Source of the DNA: Sphingomonas psychrotolerans
Lineage (GTDB): Bacteria > Pseudomonadota > Alphaproteobacteria > Sphingomonadales > Sphingomonadaceae
DNA length: 64,000 nt
Direction of reading: 5' to 3'
Assembly (NCBI RefSeq): GCF_002796605.1
Contig: NZ_CP024923.1
Span: 2,769,001 to 2,833,000 of the forward strand
The position numbers and the translations under genes were made by a program. Each line of letters opens with the position of its first letter. Position 1 is the first letter of the stretch. The notes under the pieces were generated by a model. It made no database searches. It was given only the letters and a program-made list of their open reading frames with translations, and was not told where the DNA came from. Shown one piece after another: positions 16,350 through 25,700 of this stretch.

Positions 16350-18173
16350 ATGAACGGCTCCGACAGTGCGGTTTTCTCCCGCCGCGCGATGCTGCACTGC
16401 GCGGCTTGCGCCGGTGCGGCAGGCACGCTTCCCGCTGCGTTTGCGGCGCATGCCGCCGGCGCCGCGCCTGCGCTGGCGGGCAAGGAAGCGGTGCACGAAT
16501 TTCCCTATGGCGCGGTGCGGCTCACCGGCGGCCGGATCAAGCGCCAATATGACCAGGTCCATGCCCATTATCTGGCGCTGGACAATGATCGCGTACTCAA
16601 GGTCTTCCGCGAGAATGCCGGCCTGCCGGCGCCGGGTCCCAACATGGGCGGCTGGTATGATCAGGACGGCTTCGTCCCCGGCCTGACGCTCGGCCAGTAC
16701 ATCTCCGGTCTCGCCCGCCTTGGCGCGGCGACCGGCGACAAGGCCGCGCACGCCAAGGTCGCAGCTCTGGTCGACGGCTTCGGCAAGGCGTTCGTCAGGG
16801 CGTCCAACCCCTATGCCGGCCCGAAGGCGCAGGCGCAGTGGGCCGCCTATGTCATGGACAAATACGTCGTCGGCATGATCGATGCCTACCGACTGAGCGG
16901 CGTCGAGCAGGCGAAGACCCTGCTGCCGATCATCATCGAAAAATGCCGCCCCTATATCTCGCCGGTCTCGCGCGACCGGATCGGCAAGGTCAATCCGCCG
17001 TACGACGAGACGTACATCATGTCGGAGAATTTGTTCCACGTCGCCGACATCACCGGCGACGACAAGTACCGGCAGATGGCGATCCATTATCTGCTCGACA
17101 AGGAATGGTTCGACCCGCTCGCCGCGGGGCAGGACGTGCTGCCCGAGAAGCATGCCTACAGCCACACGATCGCATTGAGCTCGGGTGCGCAGGCCTATCT
17201 CCATCTCGGCGACGCCAAATATCGCAAGGCGCTGGAAAATGCGTGGAAGTTCATGGAGCCGCAGCGCTTCGCCAGCGGCGGCTGGGGACCGGAGGAACAG
17301 TTCGTCCATTTGCATCAGGGGAAATTGGCCGCGAGCCTGCAAAGCTCGAAGGCGCATTTCGAGACGCCGTGCGGCGCCTTTGCCGACCTCAAGCTCGCGC
17401 GTTACCTGATCCGCTTCACCGGCGAGCCGGTCTATGGCGACGGGCTCGAGCGCACGCTCTACAACACGATGCTCGCCAGCCGCATGCCTGACAGCGACGG
17501 CGGCTATCCCTATTATTCCGATTACGGGAGCAAGGGCGAGAAGCGTTATTACCACCAGAAATGGCCGTGCTGCTCGGGCACCCTGGTGCAGGGCGTCGCC
17601 GACTACGTGCTCAATCTCTATTTCCACGACGACGACGCGCTGCTGGTCAACATGTACGCGCCGTCGGAAGTGAAATGGGACCGTCCCGGCGGCGCAGTCG
17701 AGGTGGTTCAGGAAACCGATTATCCCGCAGCGGACAAGGTGCGCCTCACCGTGCGCAAACCGGGCAATGGCCGCTTCGCGATGAAGCTGCGCATCCCCGC
17801 GTGGAGCAAGGGTGCGACCATTGCGGTCAATGGCAAGGCGCGGCCCGCCACGCCCGGCCAGCTGGCGATAGTCGATCGCGTCTGGAAGGCCGGCGACACG
17901 ATCGATCTGGTCCTGCCCCAGCCGCTGCGCACGCTCGCCATCGATGACCAGAACCCGAACCTACAGGCGCTGATGCGCGGTGCGGTGATGTATGTCGGGA
18001 TCAATCCATGGGAGGGGATCGAGAACCAGGTCGTCGCTTTGCCCCGCGCGCTTCAGTCGATGCCCGGCCAGCCGGAAGCCTATCGCACCAGCGTCGACGG
18101 CCGCGATCTCGTCTTCGTGCCCTATCACGCGGTCGATACCGAGCGCACCGCCACCTATTTCAAGACCGCGTGA
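16350..18173 (+). CDS. GH127 family hydrolase (beta-L-arabinofuranosidase or aceric acid hydrolase)
   Basis: A 607-residue exported GH127 (DUF1680) enzyme. A Tat-like leader has SRR at residues 10-12 before a hydrophobic stretch. The cysteine-Glu zinc site is visible: Glu338 and Cys341 (ETPC) and the Cys407-Cys408 pair in KWPCCSG, where the family nucleophile lies. Glu315/Glu316 (GWGPEEQF) probably holds the acid/base. The family acts on beta-L-arabinofuranosides and, in RG-II breakdown by Bacteroides, on aceric acid. The start at 16350 has GAGG six bases upstream; 16344 is possible. Its stop shares a base with the next start (TGATG), tying it to the RuBisCO-like gene. Confidence 0.87.
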   Translation: MNGSDSAVFSRRAMLHCAACAGAAGTLPAAFAAHAAGAAPALAGKEAVHEFPYGAVRLTGGRIKRQYDQVHAHYLALDNDRVLKVFRENAGLPAPGPNMGGWYDQDGFVPGLTLGQYISGLARLGAATGDKAAHAKVAALVDGFGKAFVRASNPYAGPKAQAQWAAYVMDKYVVGMIDAYRLSGVEQAKTLLPIIIEKCRPYISPVSRDRIGKVNPPYDETYIMSENLFHVADITGDDKYRQMAIHYLLDKEWFDPLAAGQDVLPEKHAYSHTIALSSGAQAYLHLGDAKYRKALENAWKFMEPQRFASGGWGPEEQFVHLHQGKLAASLQSSKAHFETPCGAFADLKLARYLIRFTGEPVYGDGLERTLYNTMLASRMPDSDGGYPYYSDYGSKGEKRYYHQKWPCCSGTLVQGVADYVLNLYFHDDDALLVNMYAPSEVKWDRPGGAVEVVQETDYPAADKVRLTVRKPGNGRFAMKLRIPAWSKGATIAVNGKARPATPGQLAIVDRVWKAGDTIDLVLPQPLRTLAIDDQNPNLQALMRGAVMYVGINPWEGIENQVVALPRALQSMPGQPEAYRTSVDGRDLVFVPYHAVDTERTATYFKTA

Positions 18174-19447
18174 TGACCAGCAGCGATCGGGTCACCGCTA
18201 CCTATCTCATCGAAACCGCCTTCCCGCTCGAGCAGGCGGCGACGACCATGGCGGGCGAGCAATCGACCGGCACCTTCGTCCGCGTTCCGGGCGAGACCGA
18301 TGCGCTGCGCGAGGCGCATGCCGCACGGGTCGAGGAACTGGTCGAGCTCGGCGATGTCGCCGCGCCTTCGCTGCCCGGCTCGGGGCTTCCGAAAGGCGGC
18401 GACGACGCGCGGCGGCGCACCGCGCGCGTCACCTTGTCATGGCCGCTGGCGAACTTCGGCCCGTCGCTCCCCAATCTGCTGGCGGCGATCGCCGGCAATC
18501 TTTCCGAGCTGAAGGCGTTTTCCGGCCTCAAGCTCGTCGACCTGAAGCTGCCCCCGACGTTTCTCGATCGTTATCAAGGTCCCCAGTTCGGCGTCGCGGG
18601 CACCCGCGCGCTGGCCGGTGTCCATGATCGCCCGATCATCGGCACGATCATCAAGCCCAGCGTCGGCCTCTCCCCCGAAGCCACGGCCGAGCAGGTACGC
18701 GTGCTCGTCGAAGCCGGCGTCGATTTCATCAAGGACGACGAGTTGCAGGCCGACGGCCCGCATTGTCCGTTCGACGCACGGATATCCGCAGTGATGCGGG
18801 TGATCCGCGACCACGCCGATCGGACCGGCAAAAAGGTGATGTACGCCGCCAACCTCACCGGCGAGATCGACGAGATGCTCGCGCGCCATGATCATGTGCT
18901 GGCCGAAGGCGGCACTTGCATCATGGCGAGCATGAATTCGATCGGCCTGCCCGCGATGAAGGTCCTGCGCGCGCATTCACAGCTGCCGATCCACGGCCAT
19001 CGCAACGGCTGGGGCATGCTCGGCCGCTCGCCGGCACTCGGCATGAGCTATATCGCGTTCCAGAAATTGTGGCGGCTCGCCGGGATCGACCACACCCATG
19101 TCAACGGCATCGACAACAAGTTCTGCGAGACCAATGAGAGCGTGATCGCGTCGGCCCGCGAATGCCTGACGCCGATGTTCGATGCGCCGCATCCGGGATG
19201 CGAGATCCTGCCGGTCTTCTCCTCGGGCCAGTCGGTGATGCAGGCGGCCGCGACCTATCAGGCGCTCGGCACCACCGATCTGATGTTCGCCGCCGGCGGT
19301 GGGATCATGGCGCATCCCCACGGCCCGGCAGCCGGGGTACGCGCGTTGCTGCTCGCCTGGGAGGCAGCGGTGGCGGGGGTGCCGCTGGCCGATGCGGCCA
19401 GGGACGCACCCGAATTGCGCGCCGCGATGGGAGCCTTTGGCGGGTGA
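18173..19447 (+). CDS. RuBisCO-like protein, OiaX-type candidate
   Basis: A 424-residue form IV RuBisCO-like protein. Key sites are present: Lys161 in GTIIKPSVG, the carbamate/metal ligands Lys187, Asp189 and Glu190 (FIKDDE), His276 in PIHGHRNGWG, and C-terminal phosphate-binding segments PVFSSG and AGGGIMAHPHG. It is translationally coupled to GH127 upstream (TGATG) and to the DUF1537 kinase downstream (GTGA). That pairing matches OiaX, which in apiose catabolism converts 3-oxo-isoapionate 4-phosphate to 3-phosphoglycerate and glycolate by transcarboxylation and hydrolysis. It is not placed in a methionine-salvage context. The true substrate may be a homologous branched sugar acid. Confidence 0.88.
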   Translation: MTSSDRVTATYLIETAFPLEQAATTMAGEQSTGTFVRVPGETDALREAHAARVEELVELGDVAAPSLPGSGLPKGGDDARRRTARVTLSWPLANFGPSLPNLLAAIAGNLSELKAFSGLKLVDLKLPPTFLDRYQGPQFGVAGTRALAGVHDRPIIGTIIKPSVGLSPEATAEQVRVLVEAGVDFIKDDELQADGPHCPFDARISAVMRVIRDHADRTGKKVMYAANLTGEIDEMLARHDHVLAEGGTCIMASMNSIGLPAMKVLRAHSQLPIHGHRNGWGMLGRSPALGMSYIAFQKLWRLAGIDHTHVNGIDNKFCETNESVIASARECLTPMFDAPHPGCEILPVFSSGQSVMQAAATYQALGTTDLMFAAGGGIMAHPHGPAAGVRALLLAWEAAVAGVPLADAARDAPELRAAMGAFGG

Positions 19448-20721
19448 CGTTGCTCTACGCCTTCTACGGCGACGACTTCACCGGATCGACCGATGTCCTC
19501 GAGCAGCTCGCCGAGGGTGGCGTCCCCGCGGTGCTCTTCCTGCGCCATCCCGATGCCGAACTGCGCGCGCGATTTTCCCAGGCCCGCGCGATCGGCATCG
19601 CCGGCGACAGCCGCAGCCGCTCGCCCGAGTGGATGAGCGCGCACCTGCCCACCGCCTTCGCCGCGCTGAGCGACGCCGGACTTGTCCATTACAAGACCTG
19701 CTCGACCTTCGATTCCAGCCCGCGGACCGGCTCGATCGGCCGGGCGATCGATATCGGCCGCGCCAGCGTCGGCGGCACCGCGGCGATCGTGGTCGGCGCA
19801 CCGCATCTGCGCCGCTATGTTGCGTTCGGCAATTTGTTCGCCGCGGCGGGCGCCGAGACGTATCGCATCGATCGGCACCCGACCATGTCGCGCCACCCGG
19901 TCACTCCGATGCGCGAGGCCGATCTGATCCGCCATCTCGCCCACCAGACCACCGCGCGGATCGCCCTCGTGCCGCTCGACCGGATCCAGACGGGGGAAGC
20001 GGAAGCGGCTTGGCGCGAAGTTGCCGGCGAAGCCGACGCAGTGCTGTTCGACGGTGTCTCGATGGCCGATCTCGCGGCGACCGGCGCCGTGCTGCGCACC
20101 CATCGCGTCCGCTTCGCCGCCGGCAGTTCGGGCGTGACTCGCGCATTGGTGCTCGCATGGCGCGACGCCGGGCTGATCGACGCTGCGGCCCCCGCGGTTC
20201 GCGCCCCCGCTTCGGAGCGCCTGCTCGTCGTCAGCGGCAGCTGTTCGCCGGTCACTGCGCGGCAAATCGCGCGCTCGGCCGCCAATGGCTATTTTGCGCT
20301 CGAAGCCGATGTCCCGGCGCTGCTGCACGGCGACGCGGCGGCGGAGATGCGGCTGGTCGACACTGCCTGCGCCGCGCTCGCCGAGGGCGGGCGCTGCGTC
20401 ATCTATTCGGCACAGGGACCCTTGGGTGAAGACGCGACCGCTGCAGGCGACCGGCTCGGTGCGGCGCTGGGCCGGATCACCGCGGCGGCGATCCGGCGCA
20501 CCGGTCTTCGCCGGCTGCTGTTCGCCGGCGGCGATACGTCGAGCCACGGCGTCGCCGAGCTCGGAATCGACGCGCTGACCTGGGCCGCGCCGATCGAGCC
20601 CGGCGCCCCGCTGGTCCGCGCCCATGCCGCCGACCCCGCAGTGGACGGGCTCGAGCTGGTGCTCAAGGGCGGCCAGATCGGCGGCGAGGATTTCTTCGAG
20701 ACGGTGCGGCTGGGCGGCTGA
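19444..20721 (+). CDS. DUF1537 four-carbon acid sugar kinase family protein, OiaK-type candidate
   Basis: A 425-residue ATP-dependent sugar-acid kinase. The N-terminal substrate domain begins LLYAFYGDDFTGSTDVLEQL. The C-terminal nucleotide domain holds VSGSCSPVTARQI, FAGGDTSSHGVAELG and LKGGQIGGEDFF. The GTG start overlaps the RuBisCO-like stop by four bases (GTGA); starting later would lose the conserved beta strand. The family includes threonate, erythronate and 3-oxo-isoapionate kinases. Next to a RuBisCO-like protein it most resembles OiaK, making the phosphorylated beta-keto acid used by that enzyme. Confidence 0.87.
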   Translation: MTLLYAFYGDDFTGSTDVLEQLAEGGVPAVLFLRHPDAELRARFSQARAIGIAGDSRSRSPEWMSAHLPTAFAALSDAGLVHYKTCSTFDSSPRTGSIGRAIDIGRASVGGTAAIVVGAPHLRRYVAFGNLFAAAGAETYRIDRHPTMSRHPVTPMREADLIRHLAHQTTARIALVPLDRIQTGEAEAAWREVAGEADAVLFDGVSMADLAATGAVLRTHRVRFAAGSSGVTRALVLAWRDAGLIDAAAPAVRAPASERLLVVSGSCSPVTARQIARSAANGYFALEADVPALLHGDAAAEMRLVDTACAALAEGGRCVIYSAQGPLGEDATAAGDRLGAALGRITAAAIRRTGLRRLLFAGGDTSSHGVAELGIDALTWAAPIEPGAPLVRAHAADPAVDGLELVLKGGQIGGEDFFETVRLGG

Positions 20722-20739
20722 CACCGCTGCGATTCAATA

Positions 20740-20850
20740 CCGTCATCCACCGTGAGGCGTGTCCCGGCGGAGAGGTGAATCCCGGACTGTAAGGCTTTCC
20801 AGCGTAAAACCTGCGGTTTTTCCGGGAAAGCCTGACATCCGGGATGACGG
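20740..20850. repeat. Nested palindromic intergenic element (REP/MITE-like)
   Basis: Between two convergent genes, an outer inverted pair CCGTCATCC (20740-20748) and GGATGACGG (20842-20850) encloses a second near-perfect pair of about 21 bases (20779-20800 and 20825-20845). At the centre is AAAACC-TGC-GGTTTT (20806-20820). The transcript could fold into one long hairpin and end transcription from both sides. The architecture suggests a dispersed palindromic repeat or a small non-autonomous element; copy number cannot be judged from one window. Confidence 0.7.
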
Positions 20851-20877
20851 CTGAGAGTGATCGTGTCACGACCCCGG

Positions 20878-22125
20878 TCAGATCGGCGCCACCTTGTGAT
20901 CGAAGCCCTTGGTGCAATCGATCAGCGCGAACAGCCCTGCCGCGATCAGCACCATCACCGCGACGCCCTGCACCGGCACGTCGTAATTGCCGGTGCCGGC
21001 GATGACATAGCCAATCACCACCGTGCAGACGAACCCGCCGAGATTGCCCGCGGTGTTCATCACGCCGCTCGCGGTGCCGCCGTAGCGCCCGCCGATCGAC
21101 ATGCACATCGCCCAGGCGGCGGGCAGCATCAGATCCATCACTGCGAAGGCGGCGCCCGCGAGCACGATGATCGCGAGCTTGCCCGTCGCAAGGCTCATCG
21201 CAAACAGCAACGCCGCCGTCCCGACGAGACAAATGCTGGTGATCAGGCGATAGGCATTGCGGATGCCGATCCGCTGCGCCAACCGATCGCAGAGCACACC
21301 GCCGGCAAGATTGCTGACGATGCCGAGCAGGAAGGGGATCGACCCGTACAGCCCCATCTCGGCCACGGTGAAGCCTGCGCCCTTGACCAGCCAGGTCGGG
21401 AACCAGCCGAAAAAGAACCAGCTGCCGAACGCATAGAAGCAATAAGCCAGCGCGATCAGCCACAATTGCGGCAGGCTCAGCAATTTCTTCCACGGCGTGC
21501 CCGAATGGCCCGCGGCCTCGTCGCTGCCGATTTCGGCGACCTCCTCCGCAGTGATCCCCGGGTGGTCGGCCGGGCGATCGTGATAGAGCCGCCACCAGAC
21601 GATCGCCCAGAGGAAGCCGATCACGCCGAGGATCACGAACACCGCCTGCCAGCCGAAATGCTTGTTCATCGGCACCAGCAGCAGCGGCGCCAGCGCGCCG
21701 CCGAACCGGCTCGCCGCCCAGATCACGCCCTGCCCCCGCGCCCGCTCGCGCGCCGGCAGCCAGCGATAGAGCACGCCCGACATATTGGGATAGGCGCCCG
21801 CCGCGCCGAGCCCGAACAGGAACCGCGCCGCAGTCAATTGCCAGAAGTTGCGGCACAGCGCCGTGGCCGCAGTGAAGAACGACCACCAGACGGTGATCCG
21901 GGTCAGTTCCTTGCGATAGCCATAACGGTCGCCGAGCGCGCCCGACGGCACTTCGAACACGGCGTAAGCGATCACATAGGCGCTCAGCACCCACCCCCAT
22001 TGATCGGGGGTGATGTTCAGGTCCTTCTGGATCGTCGGCCCGGTCACCGCGATCGCCATGCGATCGATGAAGGTGATGACCGAAAGTACGGCCAGCAGCG
22101 CAAGGACGCCGTGGCGCTTCTTCAC
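20878..22125 (-). CDS. MFS transporter, anion:cation symporter type
   Basis: A 415-residue, 12-helix major facilitator of the ACS family, which carries hexuronates, galactonate and similar organic anions with protons. Typical features are FIDRMAIAVTGPTIQ in helix 1, the GDRYGYRK loop between helices 2 and 3, and GLGAAGAYPNMSG in helix 4. The GTG start overlaps the racemase-like gene stop (GTGA). Last gene of the GH140-GH78 operon. The ACS assignment favours uptake of a sugar acid rather than a neutral sugar. Confidence 0.88.
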   Translation of the reverse strand: MKKRHGVLALLAVLSVITFIDRMAIAVTGPTIQKDLNITPDQWGWVLSAYVIAYAVFEVPSGALGDRYGYRKELTRITVWWSFFTAATALCRNFWQLTAARFLFGLGAAGAYPNMSGVLYRWLPARERARGQGVIWAASRFGGALAPLLLVPMNKHFGWQAVFVILGVIGFLWAIVWWRLYHDRPADHPGITAEEVAEIGSDEAAGHSGTPWKKLLSLPQLWLIALAYCFYAFGSWFFFGWFPTWLVKGAGFTVAEMGLYGSIPFLLGIVSNLAGGVLCDRLAQRIGIRNAYRLITSICLVGTAALLFAMSLATGKLAIIVLAGAAFAVMDLMLPAAWAMCMSIGGRYGGTASGVMNTAGNLGGFVCTVVIGYVIAGTGNYDVPVQGVAVMVLIAAGLFALIDCTKGFDHKVAPI

Positions 22126-22787
22126 CTGGCGAGTCCCCGAAGCACTTCCGCGGCGCGCACCATGCCGAGTTCGGGGCTCGAGAAAACCGGAGCCGGGACC
22201 GCGCCTTCCAGGCTCGCCACCACGCGCGCCATCGAAGCCTGAGCGAGCAGGATGACGTCGACTCCCTTCATGCCCTCGGTCAGCCCCTCGCCGACGATGC
22301 GATCATGCGTCGCGCCGTCGCCCGCCATCACGGCGTCGAAAGCCCCGGGGCAGACCAGTTCGATGATCTCGACGTGCTTGCCCTGCTCCGCGGCAACCCG
22401 GCGGACCAGGTCGGCGGTGGGACGCAAGGTGGTGGCAAGGGTTGCGACCACGCCGATCCGGCGCCCGGTCGCGACTGCCTTTTCGACCATCGCCCGATCG
22501 ACCCGGAGGACCGGCTGTTCGTAGAGTTCGGCGGCCATGTCGACCGCCGGCCCGATCGACGAACAAGTGACGAGCGCGACGTCGCATCCCGCGTCGAAGG
22601 TCGAGCCGACCAGCCGGATCACTTGCCGCATTGTCGCCTTTTCGAGCCAGCCCGCGGCGATCGTGTTCTTGATCGTGCTCTCATCGACGAAGTGCAGGAT
22701 CCGCACATCGGGCATGATCCGGGCCGCGATTTCGTTGAACACGGGTGCCAGCATCGGCGAATTGTGGATCAGTCCTAGCGTAGGCAC
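22122..22787 (-). CDS. Asp/Glu racemase superfamily protein with one catalytic Cys position
   Basis: A 221-residue cytoplasmic protein of the Asp/Glu/hydantoin racemase fold. The first catalytic cysteine is present (Cys75, VTCSSIGPAVD). The second usual position, normally GCT, reads ILLAQASM, so the two-base racemase mechanism is unlikely. Cys146 exists but is elsewhere. Such proteins occur near sugar-acid genes, and the superfamily includes isomerases and decarboxylases acting next to a carboxylate. The GTG start at 22787 has GAGGA upstream; the gene lies 12 bases after GH78 and overlaps the MFS gene. Confidence 0.75.
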   Translation of the reverse strand: MPTLGLIHNSPMLAPVFNEIAARIMPDVRILHFVDESTIKNTIAAGWLEKATMRQVIRLVGSTFDAGCDVALVTCSSIGPAVDMAAELYEQPVLRVDRAMVEKAVATGRRIGVVATLATTLRPTADLVRRVAAEQGKHVEIIELVCPGAFDAVMAGDGATHDRIVGEGLTEGMKGVDVILLAQASMARVVASLEGAVPAPVFSSPELGMVRAAEVLRGLAR

Positions 22788-22799
22788 GACACGGTCCTC

Positions 22800-25700
22800 T
22801 CAAGGCAAAATCGAGAAATCATAGTCGCCCGAACCGAGCTCGAAACGGACGAGGTCGTCGGAACGAGCGAAGGCGCGAATGTCGGGGTGCAGGTCGATCG
22901 GGGTGCCGGCCTCGCGCCATTCGCGCGCGGGCAACTCGACTTCGGCGACGGTGTTCGCGGGGATCGTGAGCGAGAGCCGGGTCAAGCCCTCGGAGTCGCC
23001 GTCGGTCGCGGTGGCGATCAGGCCCATGGGGGATTCAAACCGCGCCGCGACCCGGCCCACCGCCGGCAGCCATATCGGCCGCACTGCGATTCTGCGGAAT
23101 CCCGGTGCCGCGGGGGCGATGCCGGCGAGGCGGCGATAGAAGAACCCGACCACCGCGCCGAACGCGTAGTGGTTGTAGCTGTTCATCGACAGGTCGCCGG
23201 TGTCGCCGTTCCAGCGCTCCCACATCGTCGTCGCGCCCTGCTCGGGCATATAGCCCCAGCTCGGATAGCCGGTCTGGAGGAGCAGCCCGCTCACCTCTTC
23301 CCACAGCCCGGCATCGGCGAGCACGTCGAGCAGATAGGGCGTGCCGAGAAAGCCGGTCGACAGCTTCATGCCGCGCCCGCGGATCTCTGAGGCGAGCACC
23401 TGTGCGGCGGCGGCGCAGCGCTCCTCAGGCACCAGCCGCATGAACAGCGACAGGATCTGGCTGGTTTGGCTACCATTGCCGCAAACGCCGTCCGCCGCAA
23501 CGAACTCGGCAGCGAACACGGCGCCGATCGCCGCGCGCAACGCCCGGTAGCGCCGGGCATCGGCATCGCGGCCGGTCGCCTCGGCCATCTGCGCCATCAA
23601 TTCGGCAGACCATGCCCAATAGGCCGTCGCGCACAGCGCGCGCGGCGTGGTCTCGTCGTCGGGTTTGACTGCGTCGACCGAAAGCCAATCGCCCAGATCG
23701 AGCCCGCGCCCGCTTCGCCAGATATGCTCCGGATTGTCGCGCGCGACAAAGGCCATCCAGCCCTGCATCGCATCCCAATTCTCGTCGATCACCGCGGTGT
23801 CGCCATAACGCTGCCACAGCTGCCACGGCAGGATGATCCCCGCCTCGCTCCACCCGGCGGTCACCACGTCCGGGAAAGAGAGCGGCTGGGGCGCCACGAT
23901 CGGATAGCCGCCATCGGGCCGCTGCGCCGCACGCACTTCGAGCAGGAAGCGCCGGATGAACGGATCGACTTCCATGTTGAACGCCGCCGCGTCGAGGAAC
24001 ACCTGAATGTCGCCGGTCCAGCCCATCCGTTCGTCGCGCTGCGGACAATCGGTCGGCACCGCGAAGAAGTTCGAGCGCTGGCTCCATAATGCGTTTTCCC
24101 AGATGCGCTGGAGCAAAGGCGCGTCGGCAAAGGTCATGGTGCCGGTCTCGCGGCAGGCGCTGTGGACGATCACGCCCTCGACATCGTCCGCGGTCGGCAC
24201 GCCCGGATAGCCCTCGATTTCGACATAACGGAAGCCGTGATAGGTGAAGCGTGGTTCGAACCGCTCTTCCCCGGTGCCGGCCAGAGTGAAGCGGTCGGTC
24301 GCGCGCGCGAGGCGAAGGTTGGCGAGATCCGCAGTGCCGTCCGGGTTCAGCAACTCCGCGTAGCTCGCCGTAATCGTGACCCCCGCGGGTGCGGACGCGC
24401 GGATGCGCGCCCAGCCGGAAAAGTTCTGGCCGAAATCGAAGACATAGCGCCCCGGCACCGGCTCGCCGACCGAGACCGCCTGCCGACGCCCGGTGCGTTC
24501 GATCAGCGGCGACGTCTGCGCGACGAGCCTTGTTTCGGGGCGGTCCCCGATCTGTGCCGGCGCCCAATCGGAATCATCGAACCCCGCCGCGTCCCACCCG
24601 GACCGCGCAAGCCGCGCGTCCATGACTTCGCCGTCATAGATTTCCGAACTCAGAATCTCCGAGGTAGCGATCCGCCATTCGGGCCCGGTCGCGATCCATT
24701 CGCTGCTGCCGTCGGCATAGTCGAGCCGAAGCTGGGCGCGAAAGCGTCGCGGTGCGGGACCGAAGCCGTAGCGCTCGATCCGCCAGCCGAAAGCACTCGC
24801 ATAATAGCCGTCGGCGACGATCGCGCCGAGCACGTTCTCGCCCGCCTGGGCCAGCGCAGTCGCGTCATAGACCTGATACAGCACATGATCGCGCGCGACG
24901 CTGACCTCGGGCGCCAGCACCGCGCCGGAAACGCGCTGCCCGTTGATCCGCGCTTCATAGGCACCCAGCGCAGTCGCATAGAGCCGCGCCGCCGTCACCG
25001 GCCCGCGCGCGGTGAAGCTGGTGCGCAGCAGCATCGCCGGTTCGGCCGGGCGTGGGTCGTTATGGACATTGGCGCCGCTCGCGACCGGCGCGTGCCAGCC
25101 CGAAGCGTCGAACCCCGGCTCGGTCCAGCCCCGCGGCGGGTCGGGCATCAGCCGCCACGCCGGGCCGCTGACGATCCGCTCGACCGATCCCTCCGCACGA
25201 TGCAGGCGGACGAGCGCGGCGAACGCCCCGCCGTCGACCGGAAAGAAGCCGGCCGTGTCGGCCTCGACCAGCGCGCAGATGCTGTTGCGCCCCGGCCGCA
25301 CCACGCCGACATAAGGCGCAAGCGTGCCCCAGAAGGGGAGATAGCTATCCCAATCGAAATGCCGGTCGAGCGGCGCGGCTTCGCCGTTCACCCAGACGCC
25401 GCGCAGATGGTCCTTGCCCGCGAGCAGGATCTCGGCGTGCGCCAGATCCGCCGGCGTGTCGAAATCGAGACGAAAGGCGTGAAGCCGCGGATCGAGCGCG
25501 GTCTCGCTCCAGATCCACGTCAGCCCAGCGGCGCGATCCGCCGCCGCCGCTTCGTCTTCGGCCTCGATCCAGTCGCCCTGCCAGTCCTCCGGCGCGAGCA
25601 GCCCGGCCTCGAACCACGCCACTTCCGAATGCGCCGTCTCGCCGTCGGCACCGCGCACCTCGACCGACCACCACACCCGCTGCATCGCCGCGAGCGGCGG

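Noticed and set aside
18173..19447. True carbon-fixing RuBisCO or methionine-salvage enzyme
   Set aside because: No small subunit, carboxysome, phosphoribulokinase or methionine-salvage genes nearby; sugar-acid kinase coupling favours an OiaX-like role.
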